DNA of 64,000 nucleotides from contig CAIQVH010000010.1 in the NCBI GenBank assembly GCA_903875215.1, positions 107,141-171,140 of the forward strand. The letters run 5' to 3'. The DNA comes from an uncultured Anaerolineae bacterium. GTDB taxonomy: Bacteria > Chloroflexota > Anaerolineae > Anaerolineales > Villigracilaceae. Position numbers and translations under genes: made by a program. A model generated the notes under the pieces. The model was not told where the DNA came from, searched no databases, and saw nothing but the letters and a program-made list of their open reading frames with translations. Below are positions 24,856 through 36,200 of the stretch, piece by piece; within the stretch, counting starts at the first letter, position 1, and each line of letters opens with the position of its first letter.

Positions 24856-25461
24856 ATGGACTTTCTCACCGAAGCGGAAATTTCCCAACGCCTGCAGACA
24901 GCCCAACACCGCTCCTTTCACGAGACACCTTTCGACCCCTTCCTCGGCCGCCCGGCGCGCCCGGCAGCCGTGCTTCTGCCTCTCACCCTGGTCGATGGTG
25001 AATGGCACCTGCTCTACACCCGCCGCGCCGAAACTGTCGAACACCACAAAGGACAGGTTTCCTTTCCCGGCGGCGCCACCGACCAGGGCGACCACTCCCC
25101 CGAAGAAACCGCCCTGCGTGAAGCTGAAGAAGAAATCGGTCTGCGGCGCGAGGATGTGCGTGTGCTCGGACGGCTGGGCAGCATGCTGACCGTTACGAAC
25201 TTCCACGTCACCCCGGTGGTGGGTGTGTTCCCCTGGCCCTACACCTTCAAAGTTCACAATATGGAAGTGGGGCGGGTCTTTACCCTGCCGCTGGTCTGGC
25301 TGGCCGATTCCAACAACCGGCAGGAATTTATCCGCCAGGAAACCGGCCGCTCCGTCATCACGTATTTCCCCTACGACGGCGAATTGCTATGGGGCGCTAC
25401 GGCCCGCATGACCGTGGAATTTATTCGAGTGCTGGGAGTAACGCAGGAATCCATTCTTTGA
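24856..25461 (+). CDS. Nudix hydrolase, coenzyme A pyrophosphatase type
   Basis: The start ATG at 24856 (MDFLTEAEISQRLQTAQHR) was chosen because sequence upstream overlaps the zinc-ribbon gene out of frame. The 201-residue protein has RPAAVLLPLTL, then VEHHKGQVSFPGGATD (the CoA-pyrophosphatase-type lead-in to the Nudix box) and ETALREAEEEIGL, the metal-binding REaxEEiGL helix. Such enzymes split CoA or oxidised CoA into 4'-phosphopantetheine and 3',5'-ADP. Its last 41 bases overlap the convergent nucleosidase gene. Confidence 0.88.
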   Translation: MDFLTEAEISQRLQTAQHRSFHETPFDPFLGRPARPAAVLLPLTLVDGEWHLLYTRRAETVEHHKGQVSFPGGATDQGDHSPEETALREAEEEIGLRREDVRVLGRLGSMLTVTNFHVTPVVGVFPWPYTFKVHNMEVGRVFTLPLVWLADSNNRQEFIRQETGRSVITYFPYDGELLWGATARMTVEFIRVLGVTQESIL

Positions 25462-26119
25462 GCAGAACAATCAACTGCCCCATGATGACCGCAGTGCGCT
25501 GCCGGAACAAATCCAGGTTGCCGTAAGCTTCACCCCCGCCGCTGCTCACGAGATCGCTCACCCCACGCAGAATCAGACACCTGGCGTGGTTTTTTTGCGC
25601 CACCCAGGCAATCGCCCCCGATTCCCAATCGGCGGCTACGGCCTGAAAACGGCTCACCAGCCATGGAATATCCGCCGGAAGCAGATCGCGATCGGCGGAA
25701 ACAAGCAAACCGCGTTGGAGCGGCGCGGGCAGCGGACCAGGCAACCAGGATAGATCCAGCCCGGTGGCATAATGTTCCAGGGCAGCATCGCCATCGCCCA
25801 TTTGTTCAAAAATATCATATACGATTGTTTTTTCGACCAACAGGAGCGTACCCGTTGCGATGCGCCCCTCAAAACCGCCACATGTGCCCAAATTGATAAG
25901 CAAAGCTGGCTGAAAACGATCCAGCACATATTGAACAGTAGCCGCCGCTGAAATTTTTCCCCACCCGCCGTGAAAGAACATCACCGCCACCGGACAGAAT
26001 GTACCAGGTGGAGATTCAAACCACTCCCCAAAAGGGGAGTGTGCCACTTCCTGGCCAGGGAAAAACGTGCGCAAGGCGCGCCACTCCGCGCCAGCCGAAA
26101 TCAGCACGACCAGTTTCAT
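25421..26119 (-). CDS. Phosphorylase/nucleosidase family protein (MTA/SAH nucleosidase-like)
   Basis: The 232-residue protein of the PNP/UDP superfamily has LVVLISAGAEWRALRTFF at the N terminus, LINLGTCGGFEGRIATGTLLLVE (phosphate/ribose-binding Gly-rich region), VAADWESGAIAWVAQ (Glu contacting the ribose) and CLILRGVSDLVSSGGG, the RxxSD catalytic region with its Asp. Likely substrates are 5'-methylthioadenosine or S-adenosylhomocysteine, but futalosine hydrolase or another nucleosidase is possible. The start overlaps the pncC stop by four bases (ATGA), and the end overlaps the opposite-strand Nudix gene by 41 bp. Confidence 0.82.
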   Translation of the reverse strand: MKLVVLISAGAEWRALRTFFPGQEVAHSPFGEWFESPPGTFCPVAVMFFHGGWGKISAAATVQYVLDRFQPALLINLGTCGGFEGRIATGTLLLVEKTIVYDIFEQMGDGDAALEHYATGLDLSWLPGPLPAPLQRGLLVSADRDLLPADIPWLVSRFQAVAADWESGAIAWVAQKNHARCLILRGVSDLVSSGGGEAYGNLDLFRQRTAVIMGQLIVLLKEWIPALLPALE

Positions 26120-26625
26120 CGTCCGCCCTGGCCCGCTTTGCGGGGCAGCCTCCCGCCCAGGTAATCGAGAGCCAGCTGCAGGGCAGAATCGGCGGCGGCG
26201 GCTTTGATCTGTTCCCGGTCACCGGAAAAATGATCCAGCCGCGCCCACTCCCCGTCTATAGCAGCCAGGCCCAGCCAGGTGGTGCCTACCGGCTTGCCAG
26301 GCAGGCCGCCGCCCGGCCCGGCAATTCCGCTGACGCTGATTGCCAGGTCTGCGTCCAACGCCCGGAATGCCCCGCGCGCCATCTCCAGGGCGGTTTCTCG
26401 GCTGACAGCGCCGCAGGTACGCAAGGTTTCACCAGCCACGCCCAGCAAGGCCATCTTGGTTTCGTTGGCGTAAGCCACCACTCCGCCCAGGTAGTATTCA
26501 GAGGATCCGGGGATATTGGTCAGGCGGTGGCCCAGCAGGCCACCAGTGCAAGATTCTGCCGTCGCCAATTGGAGCCCCTTTTGGCGCAGCAATCTCCCAA
26601 GCTGGGTTTCGAGGGGTTCGTTCAT
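26116..26625 (-). CDS. pncC: Nicotinamide-nucleotide amidase (PncC/CinA C-terminal domain)
   Basis: The 169-residue protein is the stand-alone CinA C-terminal domain. LQLATAESCTGGLLGHRLT contains the catalytic Ser, VVAYANETKMALLGV the catalytic Tyr/Lys region, GAVSRETALEMARGA follows, and AISVSGIAGPGGGLPGKPVG is the conserved loop. It deamidates nicotinamide mononucleotide to nicotinate mononucleotide in NAD recycling. The length is typical (about 160). It lies 7 bp from the L,D-transpeptidase stop and is coupled to the nucleosidase gene that follows. Confidence 0.93.
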   Translation of the reverse strand: MNEPLETQLGRLLRQKGLQLATAESCTGGLLGHRLTNIPGSSEYYLGGVVAYANETKMALLGVAGETLRTCGAVSRETALEMARGAFRALDADLAISVSGIAGPGGGLPGKPVGTTWLGLAAIDGEWARLDHFSGDREQIKAAAADSALQLALDYLGGRLPRKAGQGGR

Positions 26626-26632
26626 GGGAATC

Positions 26633-27898
26633 TCAGTATTGAATCACCACCGGCGTGCCTACGTCAGCCCAAATGTAGAGCAACTCAGATTCGTAGGTGC
26701 CAAGGACGACACACCCGTATGAGATCGGAGTACCAAGATAACCGGACCAGAGCAGTTGGCCATTGGGGAGAATCGGCAAGGCGTGGATGCCGTTTTCGAG
26801 GCTGCCAGCATAGTAAATGCCCATCCAATTCGGCATCCAGATGTTCCAGCTGGAGCCATAGGCACTGGGAATTTTGTCCAGAATGCTGAAGGTGCCTACG
26901 CGGGTGGCGTTATTCATCCCGGTTGAGGCGACAAAGCTGTAGATGAGCGTATCGCCTTCATAGGCATAGAGGTGCTGCTGAGAAATATCCACCAAAATAA
27001 GCTTGCTGCCGCCGTAGCCTGGCGCGGGTTGCGCCGGAAGCGGAATGGCAGCCGGGGTGTCTGTGGGGAGAGGGGTGGGAGAAGGTTGAGCCGCGCTGTC
27101 GGTGGGCAAGGGCGTAGGCGATTCGGCTGGCAGGGTTTCAAGGACAGGCAACTGGGTCGGTGAGGGGGAAGATGGCAGAGCAACCGGTGGCCAGGTTGGG
27201 GGCGGGGTTGCGGTCGCGGCCTGGGGCACGTCAGTGGGTAATGCCGTGGGCGGCAGAACAAGCGTGGCGGTGGCAAGCTGGGCAGGCTGCAGAGCCATGG
27301 TCTGGGCAGGCAATGTGGCCGTCGCAGAGGGCAGCGCAGTCAGCGTGGGGAAAGCGGTATTGACTGGTTTGGCCACCAGCGCCGGGGCCCAGCCCGCCTC
27401 CCCAACTGACCGGGGTTCTGCCAGGCTGTTGATAAAGGCCTGAGCCGGGACGGTATCCAACCAGAACAGGGCAACCGCCACCACGCAAAGACCCAGCAAC
27501 AGCATGGGCAGTCCAGCCAGCCGGCGGGTGGGCTTTTGGCGCTCTATCTCCGCCTGGATGCGGGAAGAAGGCGCAACGGTATCCTGGGCCTGGTGCGGCG
27601 CCGGAGCAGAAACCGGGGGCCTTGGCGCGCCAGCTTCGTTTCGAAGGCGGTTGATCGCCCACTGCTGACCTTTGCGGGCGCGTTCACTGGCCGGATTGGC
27701 CTGCAAAGCGCGCTCGAAAAACGCCAAACTACCGTGCGGAGTGGCCAGGGCTGCCAGCAGCAACCACGGTTCCTCGAGGGAAGGGTCGAGGCGGGCGGCT
27801 TGTTCAGCCCACCGCCGCGCGGCGCGCTTATCTTGGCGTTGAAGAGCATCGTGGGCATTATGAACGGCGCGAAGTGCGGCCAGCGAATCTGCAGTCAT
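26633..27898 (-). CDS. Membrane-anchored L,D-transpeptidase (YkuD) with TPR-like cytoplasmic part
   Basis: The 421-residue protein has four parts. Residues 1-90 are helical and TPR-like (AARRWAEQAARLDPSLEEPW; FFERALQANPASERARKGQQ). One transmembrane helix follows at about 128-147 (LAGLPMLLLGLCVVAVALFW). Next is a Pro/Thr/Ala-rich external linker of about 140 residues, and then a YkuD domain (about 295-421). The latter has LILVDISQQHLYAYEGD, STGMNNATRVGTFSI, IHALPIL with the catalytic His, and SYGCVVLG with the catalytic Cys. The family more often has SHGC; here His is Tyr. It probably makes 3-3 peptidoglycan cross-links or attaches proteins to the wall. The linker fits spanning an envelope layer. 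Confidence 0.88.
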   Translation of the reverse strand: MTADSLAALRAVHNAHDALQRQDKRAARRWAEQAARLDPSLEEPWLLLAALATPHGSLAFFERALQANPASERARKGQQWAINRLRNEAGAPRPPVSAPAPHQAQDTVAPSSRIQAEIERQKPTRRLAGLPMLLLGLCVVAVALFWLDTVPAQAFINSLAEPRSVGEAGWAPALVAKPVNTAFPTLTALPSATATLPAQTMALQPAQLATATLVLPPTALPTDVPQAATATPPPTWPPVALPSSPSPTQLPVLETLPAESPTPLPTDSAAQPSPTPLPTDTPAAIPLPAQPAPGYGGSKLILVDISQQHLYAYEGDTLIYSFVASTGMNNATRVGTFSILDKIPSAYGSSWNIWMPNWMGIYYAGSLENGIHALPILPNGQLLWSGYLGTPISYGCVVLGTYESELLYIWADVGTPVVIQY

Positions 27899-27970
27899 AT
27901 GGACAATTCTACACGAAAATCGAGTTAAGGAAGATACTGGTGACGTTGCAATTTTGTGATGTGGCCCTGC

Positions 27971-29635
27971 TCAGCGGCAAATCAGGAGAGGCGCCTGGCT
28001 TTCGCGCAGAAGAGCATTCACCCAACTGCCGATGGTGACTTCCTTAAGCAGCGTACCGCTATAGCCGCCGAGCAAGACCAGGTTGGCCGAGCTGATCGCG
28101 ACCAGTTCAATCAACTGCTCGACGGAGGCTTTTCCGGTAACGTAGTGGGCTGAAATATGGTGCCGCTCAAGGTATTGCCGAGCTTGGCGCTGAACGGCTT
28201 CGCGCCCAGCGTCTCCCCCCGTAAAAACCGTCAGCGTCGTTCCCCAGGATTCCGCCAGGTAAGCGGCCAGGTAGAGCGCTTCCTGCGCCTTGGGACTACC
28301 ATCATAAGCCAGCACGGCCCGGTCTAGGGCACTCGGCCCTCCCGGCAATGCCAGGAGTGGACGAGGAGAATGCGAGATGATCGCCCGCAGCGGCGAGGCC
28401 AACCCGGGGAGGCCTGCCGAGGGCGGAAAAGCAACTTTCATCAATACCAGATCTGTCAGCGCAGCGCGCTCGAGGATCTTCCTGGCTGGTTCGCCTGCTT
28501 CGATAGCCAGGCTGCCGCTTACCCCGGCTGCCCGGCAGCGGGCCTCGAACTGCTCACGCACTGCCAGAGCGCTCTCACTCTCAACCTGATCCACATCGGC
28601 GACGATATGCAGACCGTTCAGGCGGGCACCTTCGTGTCGCGCCACTACCAACGCCTGCTCCAGCACCTGCCAGCTTTCTGTCTCGCCGCTGAGCGGCACG
28701 AGCAAATCCTGGAACATGGGCTCGCTATCGCGCCCGGCCGAACGCGACAGGCGCCACGCACCGGTTTCATCCAGAGCGGTTCCGCCCTGTTCCTGGGCAA
28801 GCACATCTGCCACGGCTTCGGGGCGCAATTCCCAGCCGAGCTGTTCTTGCAGCGCAGCTCGGTGAGCAGAAAGCCAAAGGTACAGGTCGGTTTCGGTGCG
28901 GCCAGGAAAAATCCGCAGCAGTCCGCGCTGGCGGATCACCTCCACCAGCGACAGGTAGTAATTATCATACCAGTGCGTCAGCGCTTCCAGCGCGGAAATT
29001 TCGCGCTGCTGATCAAGCCCCATAAAGTATCGATGGACCTGCAGGTGCTCACGCAGTTGGTCATACTGACCCGGGATGGAAACTGTCAGATCGGCACCCG
29101 GACGCAGGCTGGACAATTCGGTCTCAGCCAGGAATTCGGCATATTCAGCCTTGACGATCAAGTCATCGGCGCTCACATCCGGGGTAAGCGAGATCTGGGT
29201 TTTGACTTCAATCACGCGCGCCTCGATCATTTCCCAGCCTTCCTGGCGGGCGATTGAAACGCGATGATTGCCATCCAGAACAAAATAGACCTCCCCCACC
29301 TGATATACCTCGATGGGCGGCCAACCGGTCTGCGAATCACTCAGAGAAGCCTTAACGCGCGCCCAGCGCTCCTCGTCACTCGGGTTGCGTGGCAAAAATG
29401 TGCGCGTGAAATCAGTATAGCGCCCGACACTTCCGACGATCGCGCGCAGCGGAATGTTCTGCACACCGCGTTCAGCCCGCGCCTGCAGCTTGAGCTTCTG
29501 CGCGACCTCTTCATAGGATAATAATTCGTTGGATTTGCCCGTCATGCGCGCCAGGAATTCATCCAAAGCTGCTCGCTGGCGAGCAGCCTGAAAATCCTGT
29601 ACCGCCTGGCGGTAGTTTTCTGAATTGGATTCCAT
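27971..29635 (-). CDS. ParB-like domain fused to two universal-stress (UspA) domains
   Basis: The ATG at 29635 is preferred over a GTG one codon upstream because GGAAG lies seven bases before it. The 554-residue protein begins with a helix-rich part. A ParB/sulfiredoxin-like domain follows at about 60-150, with IPLRAIVGSVGRYTDF and VYFVLDGNHRVSIARQEG; DGNHRV is the substrate/nucleotide-binding signature. Next is a helical middle region (about 180-290) and two UspA folds. The last has RAVLAYDGSPKAQEALYLA and NLVLLGGYSGTLLKEVTIGS near the ATP-binding loop. The combination suggests a nucleotide-responsive sensor or regulator; no function is known. It lies 72 bp upstream of the L,D-transpeptidase gene. 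Confidence 0.8.
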   Translation of the reverse strand: MESNSENYRQAVQDFQAARQRAALDEFLARMTGKSNELLSYEEVAQKLKLQARAERGVQNIPLRAIVGSVGRYTDFTRTFLPRNPSDEERWARVKASLSDSQTGWPPIEVYQVGEVYFVLDGNHRVSIARQEGWEMIEARVIEVKTQISLTPDVSADDLIVKAEYAEFLAETELSSLRPGADLTVSIPGQYDQLREHLQVHRYFMGLDQQREISALEALTHWYDNYYLSLVEVIRQRGLLRIFPGRTETDLYLWLSAHRAALQEQLGWELRPEAVADVLAQEQGGTALDETGAWRLSRSAGRDSEPMFQDLLVPLSGETESWQVLEQALVVARHEGARLNGLHIVADVDQVESESALAVREQFEARCRAAGVSGSLAIEAGEPARKILERAALTDLVLMKVAFPPSAGLPGLASPLRAIISHSPRPLLALPGGPSALDRAVLAYDGSPKAQEALYLAAYLAESWGTTLTVFTGGDAGREAVQRQARQYLERHHISAHYVTGKASVEQLIELVAISSANLVLLGGYSGTLLKEVTIGSWVNALLRESQAPLLICR

Positions 29636-29760
29636 CACTCACTTCCGGGTTACAAGATCAACCAGGCGTCATTGTACCCGAAAAAACTTCCCGCCCTTGT
29701 TTTATCAGAAGACTGGAAAAGCTACCAGCATAGACAATTCAGGGCCTGGAATGGCTCCCT

Positions 29761-30290
29761 CTACTGCCCGCCTGAGCAGGGGGCAGCACCGCGCACAACC
29801 AGGAGATAAGTTCCCGTGCGTTTTGTCCAGGCTTGAACACGGTCAACGTCACCGGAGGCCTGCGCTGCCAGCATCGTGAAATCCACTTCCACCCAACCAC
29901 CCATCCCATCATTGAGCGTCTCATCCCAGAACAGGATGGCAATGTCTGCGTCTTTGAGGCAAGCCGGCAAGGCAAACGAAACCTGGATGTAACCGGAAGT
30001 GGCCGAGAGCTGTTGACCATTTTGGAAGATTTGCACGGTCATCTGGTGGATCGAGTTGAAGCCTTGTGGCAGACTGGCGGGCAGCGTCTGTATCGTAGTC
30101 AGGCTGGCCTGGCTGCCGTTACCTACGCCCAGGAAAATCCGGTTGCCATCTTCCAGGCTGAGGATCACACCGCCGCAAGTCTGGCAGGTAATATCAATCG
30201 GCAGGTTTCCATGGGAGGCCGGAAGGATAATCCAGGGCAGGCTGACGATCGTTTGCACGATGCGCTGGCGATATTCAGTCGTGGAAATGA
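29761..30290 (-). other. C-terminal domain of the giant protein
   Basis: About 175 residues follow the Pro-rich linker. It has DITCQTCGGVILSLEDGNRI (a CxxC pair), SIHQMTVQIFQNGQQL, VSFALPACLKDADIAILFWD and WVEVDFTMLAAQASGDVDRV, and ends WTKRTGTYLLVV. The predicted all-beta character and the position after the repeats suggest an attachment, capping or export domain. It does not look like a classic type I secretion signal. Confidence 0.6.
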
Positions 30291-33200
30291 CCGGGGGCGG
30301 GGGCAGGGGCGGATAAGTTTTGATGAATGATTCAACGCCATTGTAGCCATTCGCCACACCCGTGGCAACGCCATTGGCCGGGTTGTACGCGATGGGGGCA
30401 TTGAACGCATAGTATTCGATGATGTCCGTACCACCGGCGCCGTTGATAACCGCCACCTGGGCCTGATCTTTCAGAATGAAGATATCGTCACCCGCGCCGC
30501 CTACCAGCGCCACATCATGCACACCGCTGACTTCAAATGTATCTTCGCCGCTGCCACCGGTCAACTGCTCGAAGCCTGCGAAGGACAGCGTGGGGTTGAC
30601 GTGATAGCTGTTCGAATCACCTATTTTCCATTGTGCTGAGCGATCGAGGCCAACCAGCACATCCGGGTCAACCGGGTCGCTCGAACCTATGATTCCGTTG
30701 ATGTGGCTGAATGAGCCGGTCATCACAGGCACGCGGCTGGAATCGACGCCGACGAAGCCGTCATTGCTGGCGTAATTGGTGAAGCGGATGCGCCGGGAAA
30801 TTGTCAGCGCAGAGAAGTCCAAGGTATCGCTGCCCGGGCCACCGTCGATGTCGCCCGTCAGCAGGGTATCGTTGCCAGCAAAGACAAAGATATCGTCGCC
30901 CGCGCCACCATTGAGATTAATGGCCGGAGTTCCGAGGATGTCGAAGCAGTCGATAGCGCTGCCGCCCAGGAGGTTCTCAATGGCAGAGAAATCGAACGGA
31001 TTGCCGCTGAAGTAGCGATAGGTCCCGTCTATTGTCCATACGGAAGGCGTATTAGCGCCGACGAGTTGATCATCGCCAGCACTGCTGCCGACCAGGATGT
31101 TCATGTTCTTGAAAGCGCCCAACGCATCCGTGACATAGCCATTGAAGCCATCCAACGTTCCCACTCCCGTCAGGACCACCTGGCGCCCGAGCGTGTATGC
31201 GGAGAAAGTGAGGGTATCACCGAGGCCAGAGCCGCCATCCAGCGTACCGGCATACGTCGCGCCGTTATCGAAAGCGAAGGTATCAGCTGCGCTGCCAGCC
31301 AGCACTATTTCGACCTCGTGAGCAAAATGGTTGACGCTGTTGGCGCCACCGGTCACTTCAAGGCTGGCGGTGTGAATACTGACGGTCAGCGGGAGCAGGA
31401 TCGTCGAGAAATCGAGCGTGTCGCTACCAGCATTCGCCAGTTCGTTGACAATATCCTGGCCCCAATTGCCGATAAAGAGGTAGGTATCATCGCCTGCGCC
31501 ACCAGCGAGAGTATCGTTGCCGCCGTTGCCGTTGATGACGTTGTTGCCGGAATCGCCCGTCAGGGTATCTGCGGCGCTTCCACCGCTGATGTTTTCGATA
31601 TTGGAAACCGATCCGGTTACGTGGGCGGCAGAGTTGCTGGACAGGTCAACCATGAGCGAGGAGGTGTAGGCGCTGTAGTCAAGGATGTCAGTGCCCAGGC
31701 CGCCATCGAGCGTACCGGTGAAGGAGGCGTGGTCGGCAAAGGCAAAGGTGTCGTTACCGGCGCCGCCATTCAGGTTTAGGGTGGCGTGGCTCGAAATGTT
31801 GAAGGTGTCGGCGGAGTTATTGCCCAGGAGCAGATCGACGCCCGAGAGGGTCAGGGTGCGCTGGAGGGCGGTGTAGCTGCCCGATGTGCCGCCAGCCAGG
31901 TTCCAGGTCGAGGTGACGTTCAAACCGGTCAGGCTATCACCCGGCTGCGTGGATCCGATCAGGGCGTTGATGTTGTCAAATGTACCCACGATGGCAGCTT
32001 CCTGGCCTTTGAAGCCGTTGAGGGTGCCGATACCGGTCAGATTGACGTGGCGTGGCGCATTGTAGCCGCTGAAATCGAGGTTGTTATGACCGCCGCTGCC
32101 GCCACTGATATTGCCGGCCACTACGGCGCCATTTTGCAGGACAAAGTTGTTGCCAAAGTCGCCGCCGATGAAGTTTTCGATTCCGCTGCCGGTCAGGGTG
32201 CCGCCGCCGGTGACGGTGAAAGTGGTTGGGCCGAATGTGAAGGTGACGATTCCAGTCAGGGCAGAAACGTGTGAGAATAAAAGGGTGTCGTTGCCGCCGC
32301 CGGCCATTTCAACGATCGTGTCGGTGCCCCAGTTGTCGTGAATGATGTAGGTATCGTTGCCGCCGCCGCCAATCAGGATGTCATTGCTGGAACCGCCGTA
32401 GAGGATATTGTCATTTTCATCGCCGATAATGGTGTTCGTACCGCGTCCGCCGTCCACAATTTCGATATTGGCGATCCCATTGGTGCCGGTGGAAGTTCCA
32501 GCCGCAATGTTGACTGTCACATCGGTGGTGTAGGCGGTGTAATCCAGGATGTTCGAGTCGGCGCCGCCATCGATTGCGCCGGTCAGAACAGCGTTGCTGC
32601 CAAAGATGAAGTAGTCGTCGCCAGCGCCGCCGTTTAGGTTCATGGTGGGGTTGGCCGTAAGGCGGAAGGTATCTGCGAGAGCGCCACCCACTAGTTTTTC
32701 AAAGCTGTTGAAAGACAGCGTATTACTGCCGCTGGTGTAGATTCCGTCGGTGCCGCCGGTCAGCGTCCAGAGGCTGTCGGCGTTCAAGCCGGTCAGCTGA
32801 TCGGCGCTGGAGGAGGATCCAGCCAGGGTGTTGATATTTTTGATCGCGCCGGTGAAGCCCACAACGGTCAGGTCAACGCCATCGACTCCCTTTCTGGTAA
32901 GGGTGACGAAGCCCGCGCTGTTGAAATTGTCAAGGGAGAGCGTATCGTTGGGGCTATTGCCGACGAGGGTCTCCAATGCGGTGAAGGTCAAGACATTGGT
33001 GCTGGTGTAGGTGCCAGCAGCGGCGCTCGTAACGCGCCAGGTGCCGGATTCCGCCAGGCCGATGAGGGTGTCTGTTGCAGAGCCGCTCACCAGGCTGTTC
33101 ATGTTGTAGAACTTGCCAGTGAAGTGCGTTTCGGTCAAATCAAAGCCATCCACGGTGCCGACCGCAACCAGAGAGAAGATTCGTGCAGTGGCGAAGGTGC

Positions 33201-36200
33201 TGAAGTTCACGATGTCGGCCCCGGCGCCGCCCACCAGTTTTTCAAAGCCGGTAAAGGGCACAGAATTGCCGCTGGTGTATTGACCACTGTTGGCGCTATT
33301 GATGAACCATTCTCCGCTGGCCAGACCGCCCAGGGTATCGCTGTTATTTGCGCCGCCGATAAAAGCGTTGAGATTGCGGAAGCCGCCAATGCCGGAAGCG
33401 GAGCCGTCAAAGCCATCAGTGCCGGTGCCGCTGAATTGGATCGACCGAGCCAGGGCGCTTCCAGCATAGCTGAGGGTATCCGTCCCTGCGCCACCGTTGA
33501 TGACTACTACCAGGGCAGCTCCGTCCACGACAGTGAAAGTGTCGTTGCCGAGACCGGTAAGCAAGGTTTCGATGGCGTTTCCGCCGTGGGTCAGGGTGTT
33601 GCCCAGCCCATCGCTCAGGCTGAGGCCGGTTCCCAGATTAACCGAGAGGTTCGCAGTTAGTGCGGTGAAGTTGAGGGTATCGCTGCCTGCAAGGTCGCTG
33701 ACAATGTCCTTGCCCCAGCCCGCGTTGAAAATGAAGGTATCGTTGCCAGCGCCGCCGTTGAGGATATCGTCGCCAGCGCCGCCGATGATGACATTGTCAC
33801 TGCTGTTGCCGGAGAGTTGATCGTTGCCACTACCGCCGGTCACATTTTCCAGGCTGGAGATGGCGCTGAAGCCGGTGGCGGTCACGGTCAGGTCAACCAC
33901 AACCGGGGTGGCGAACAGGCTGTAGTCGAGGGTGTCGATGGCGCTGCCGCCGGTCAAGGTGTCGATGGCAGAGAAAGCCAGGGTGTTGCCGCTGATGTAG
34001 TTGCCCGCCTGGCTGCCGGTGATCTGCCAGCGCGCAACGGCGTTCTGACCGATGAGGATGTCGTTGCCGGTACCGCCTGCCAGCCGATCCACATTTTGGA
34101 AGCTGCCGCCAGCCGCGGTGCCAGAGAAGCCATCCTGAGCGCCGACTCCTGTCAACGTGATGATGCGGCCAGCGGTATTGCCGGAGAAGGTCAGGATGTC
34201 GCTGCCGGTTCCACCGTTGAAAATGCCGGTCAGGGTGGCGGCTTCGGCAAAGGCCAGGGTGTCATTACCAGCGTTGCCGTTCAGATTGAAAGCGGCCGGG
34301 CCGGTTACATTGAACGTATCCACCAGGCTGCCGCCGTTGAGCGTCTCGAAGCCGGTGAAATTCAGGGTACGGGTGCTACTGTACAGGCCGCTGACGCCGT
34401 TAATCGTCCAGAGATTGTCGGTGTTCAAGCCATTCAAAATGTCGCCGCTGGCGCTGCTGGCGACCAGGGTTGAGATGTTCACAAATCCGCCACCCAGCAA
34501 GGCGGTTGTGCCAGTAAACCCGACCTGCGCCCCCAAACCGGTCAGCGCCAGGCTCTGCCCGCTGGTATAGGCTGAGAAGTCAAGAGTATTATTCCCGCCC
34601 AGGCCGTTGAGGGTGCCTGTCAGGGTTGTGCCGTTGGCGAAGATGAAGGTGTCATCTCCGGCGCCGCCGATGATATTCTCGATCATCGCAGCCAGCGGGG
34701 CATTGATGGTCAGCGTCAGGCCGCCATTGCTCAAGGAGAAATCGAGGGTGTCGTTACCGCCGCCCAAAGCTTCCACCAGGGTGTCGTTGCCGGAGCCATC
34801 TGCAAACAGATAGGTATCATCGCCCGCGCCGCCCGAGAGGGTATCGTCGCCCGCACCACCCGTGATGATGTTCCTGGCGCTATTTCCGGTGAGCACGTCC
34901 GAGCCGTTGCTGCCAACCAGGTTTTCAATCTGCCCGTAGATGGCAAGTTTGAGATTGGCATTGACGGTCTGGAGTTCGCCAGCCAGCTTGGACAGATCGA
35001 CCGTGACGGCGTTGACCGGATTCAGCGTGGGAGCAAAGGAAATCAGGTCGATGCCGCCGCCAGCGTTGGCCGCATCTTCGTAAATCTTGACCGTGCCGAG
35101 TTGGGTATCGGCATAGAACAGGTAAATATCATTGCCGCCGCGCCCATAGATGCTGGTGAGGCCGTTGCTGTTGATATTAAAGACATTGTCTCCGGCGTCG
35201 CCATAGATGACATTGCCAAGCGGGCTGCCGACCAGGTTTTCGAAACGACTGATCCCGCTGACACCTGTCGCCGTGCCGGCAGTGAAATCCACGCTGATGG
35301 CGACGGTGTAAGCTGAGTAATCCAGCAAATCCAGCCCGGCGCCGCCATCCAGGCGACCGGCCAGCGCGGCGGTGCCGACCAGATTGAAGCTGTCGTTGGC
35401 CGTTCCGCCAGTCAGGTTTTCGATCGAGGCCAGGTTCAGAATGCGGCTGCTGGCGATTTCGCGGTAGGTATTTCCGGCGGCACTGAGGGTGAAGACGCTG
35501 TCAGTGTTCAAGCCCGTCAGCGTATCGCTGGAACTGCCGCCGGTAATGGCGTTGACGTTGTCGAATTTGCCCAGGGCCGCGCCGCCCATGCCACCGAAGC
35601 CGTCCAGCGTGCCCAGGGCGGTCAGGTTCACGGTCAGCGCAGCACCGTAAGCGCCAAAGTTGACAATATCGTTACCGCCGCGGCCATCCAGTGTGCCAGG
35701 CAGGCGCGAACCGGCGTTGAAGGTGAAGGTATCCGCTGCCGAACCGCCCATCAGGTTTTCGATGAAGGTCCCGGAGTAGGTGACGGTATTCACGCCATCG
35801 CTGATGGTCATTCCGGCAGAAGAGAGCGTAAAGGTCACGGCAACCGTCACAGCCGAGAAGTCGATGGTGTCGGAGTTGTCGCCGCTCAATTCGATCAGGG
35901 GGTTATCCACGCCCCAGCCATTTTCGTAACGATAGGTGTCGTTGCCCGCAGCGCCCTTCAGGGTATCTTTGCCCGCGCCACCTGTCAGAATATTGGCGTT
36001 GGAATCGCCAGTCAGCGAGTCATCACCTGCGCCGCCGGTGAGATTTTCAACAATGAATGTGCCGGTTATATTGGTAGCGCTGGGCGTCGCCAGGTTGACT
36101 GTTACCGGGGCAATCCAGGGAGCATAGCTAAGGGTATCGCTGCCCAGGCCGCCATCCAGTGCGCCGCTGAAGGTTGCACCAATCGCCATGACAAAGGTGT

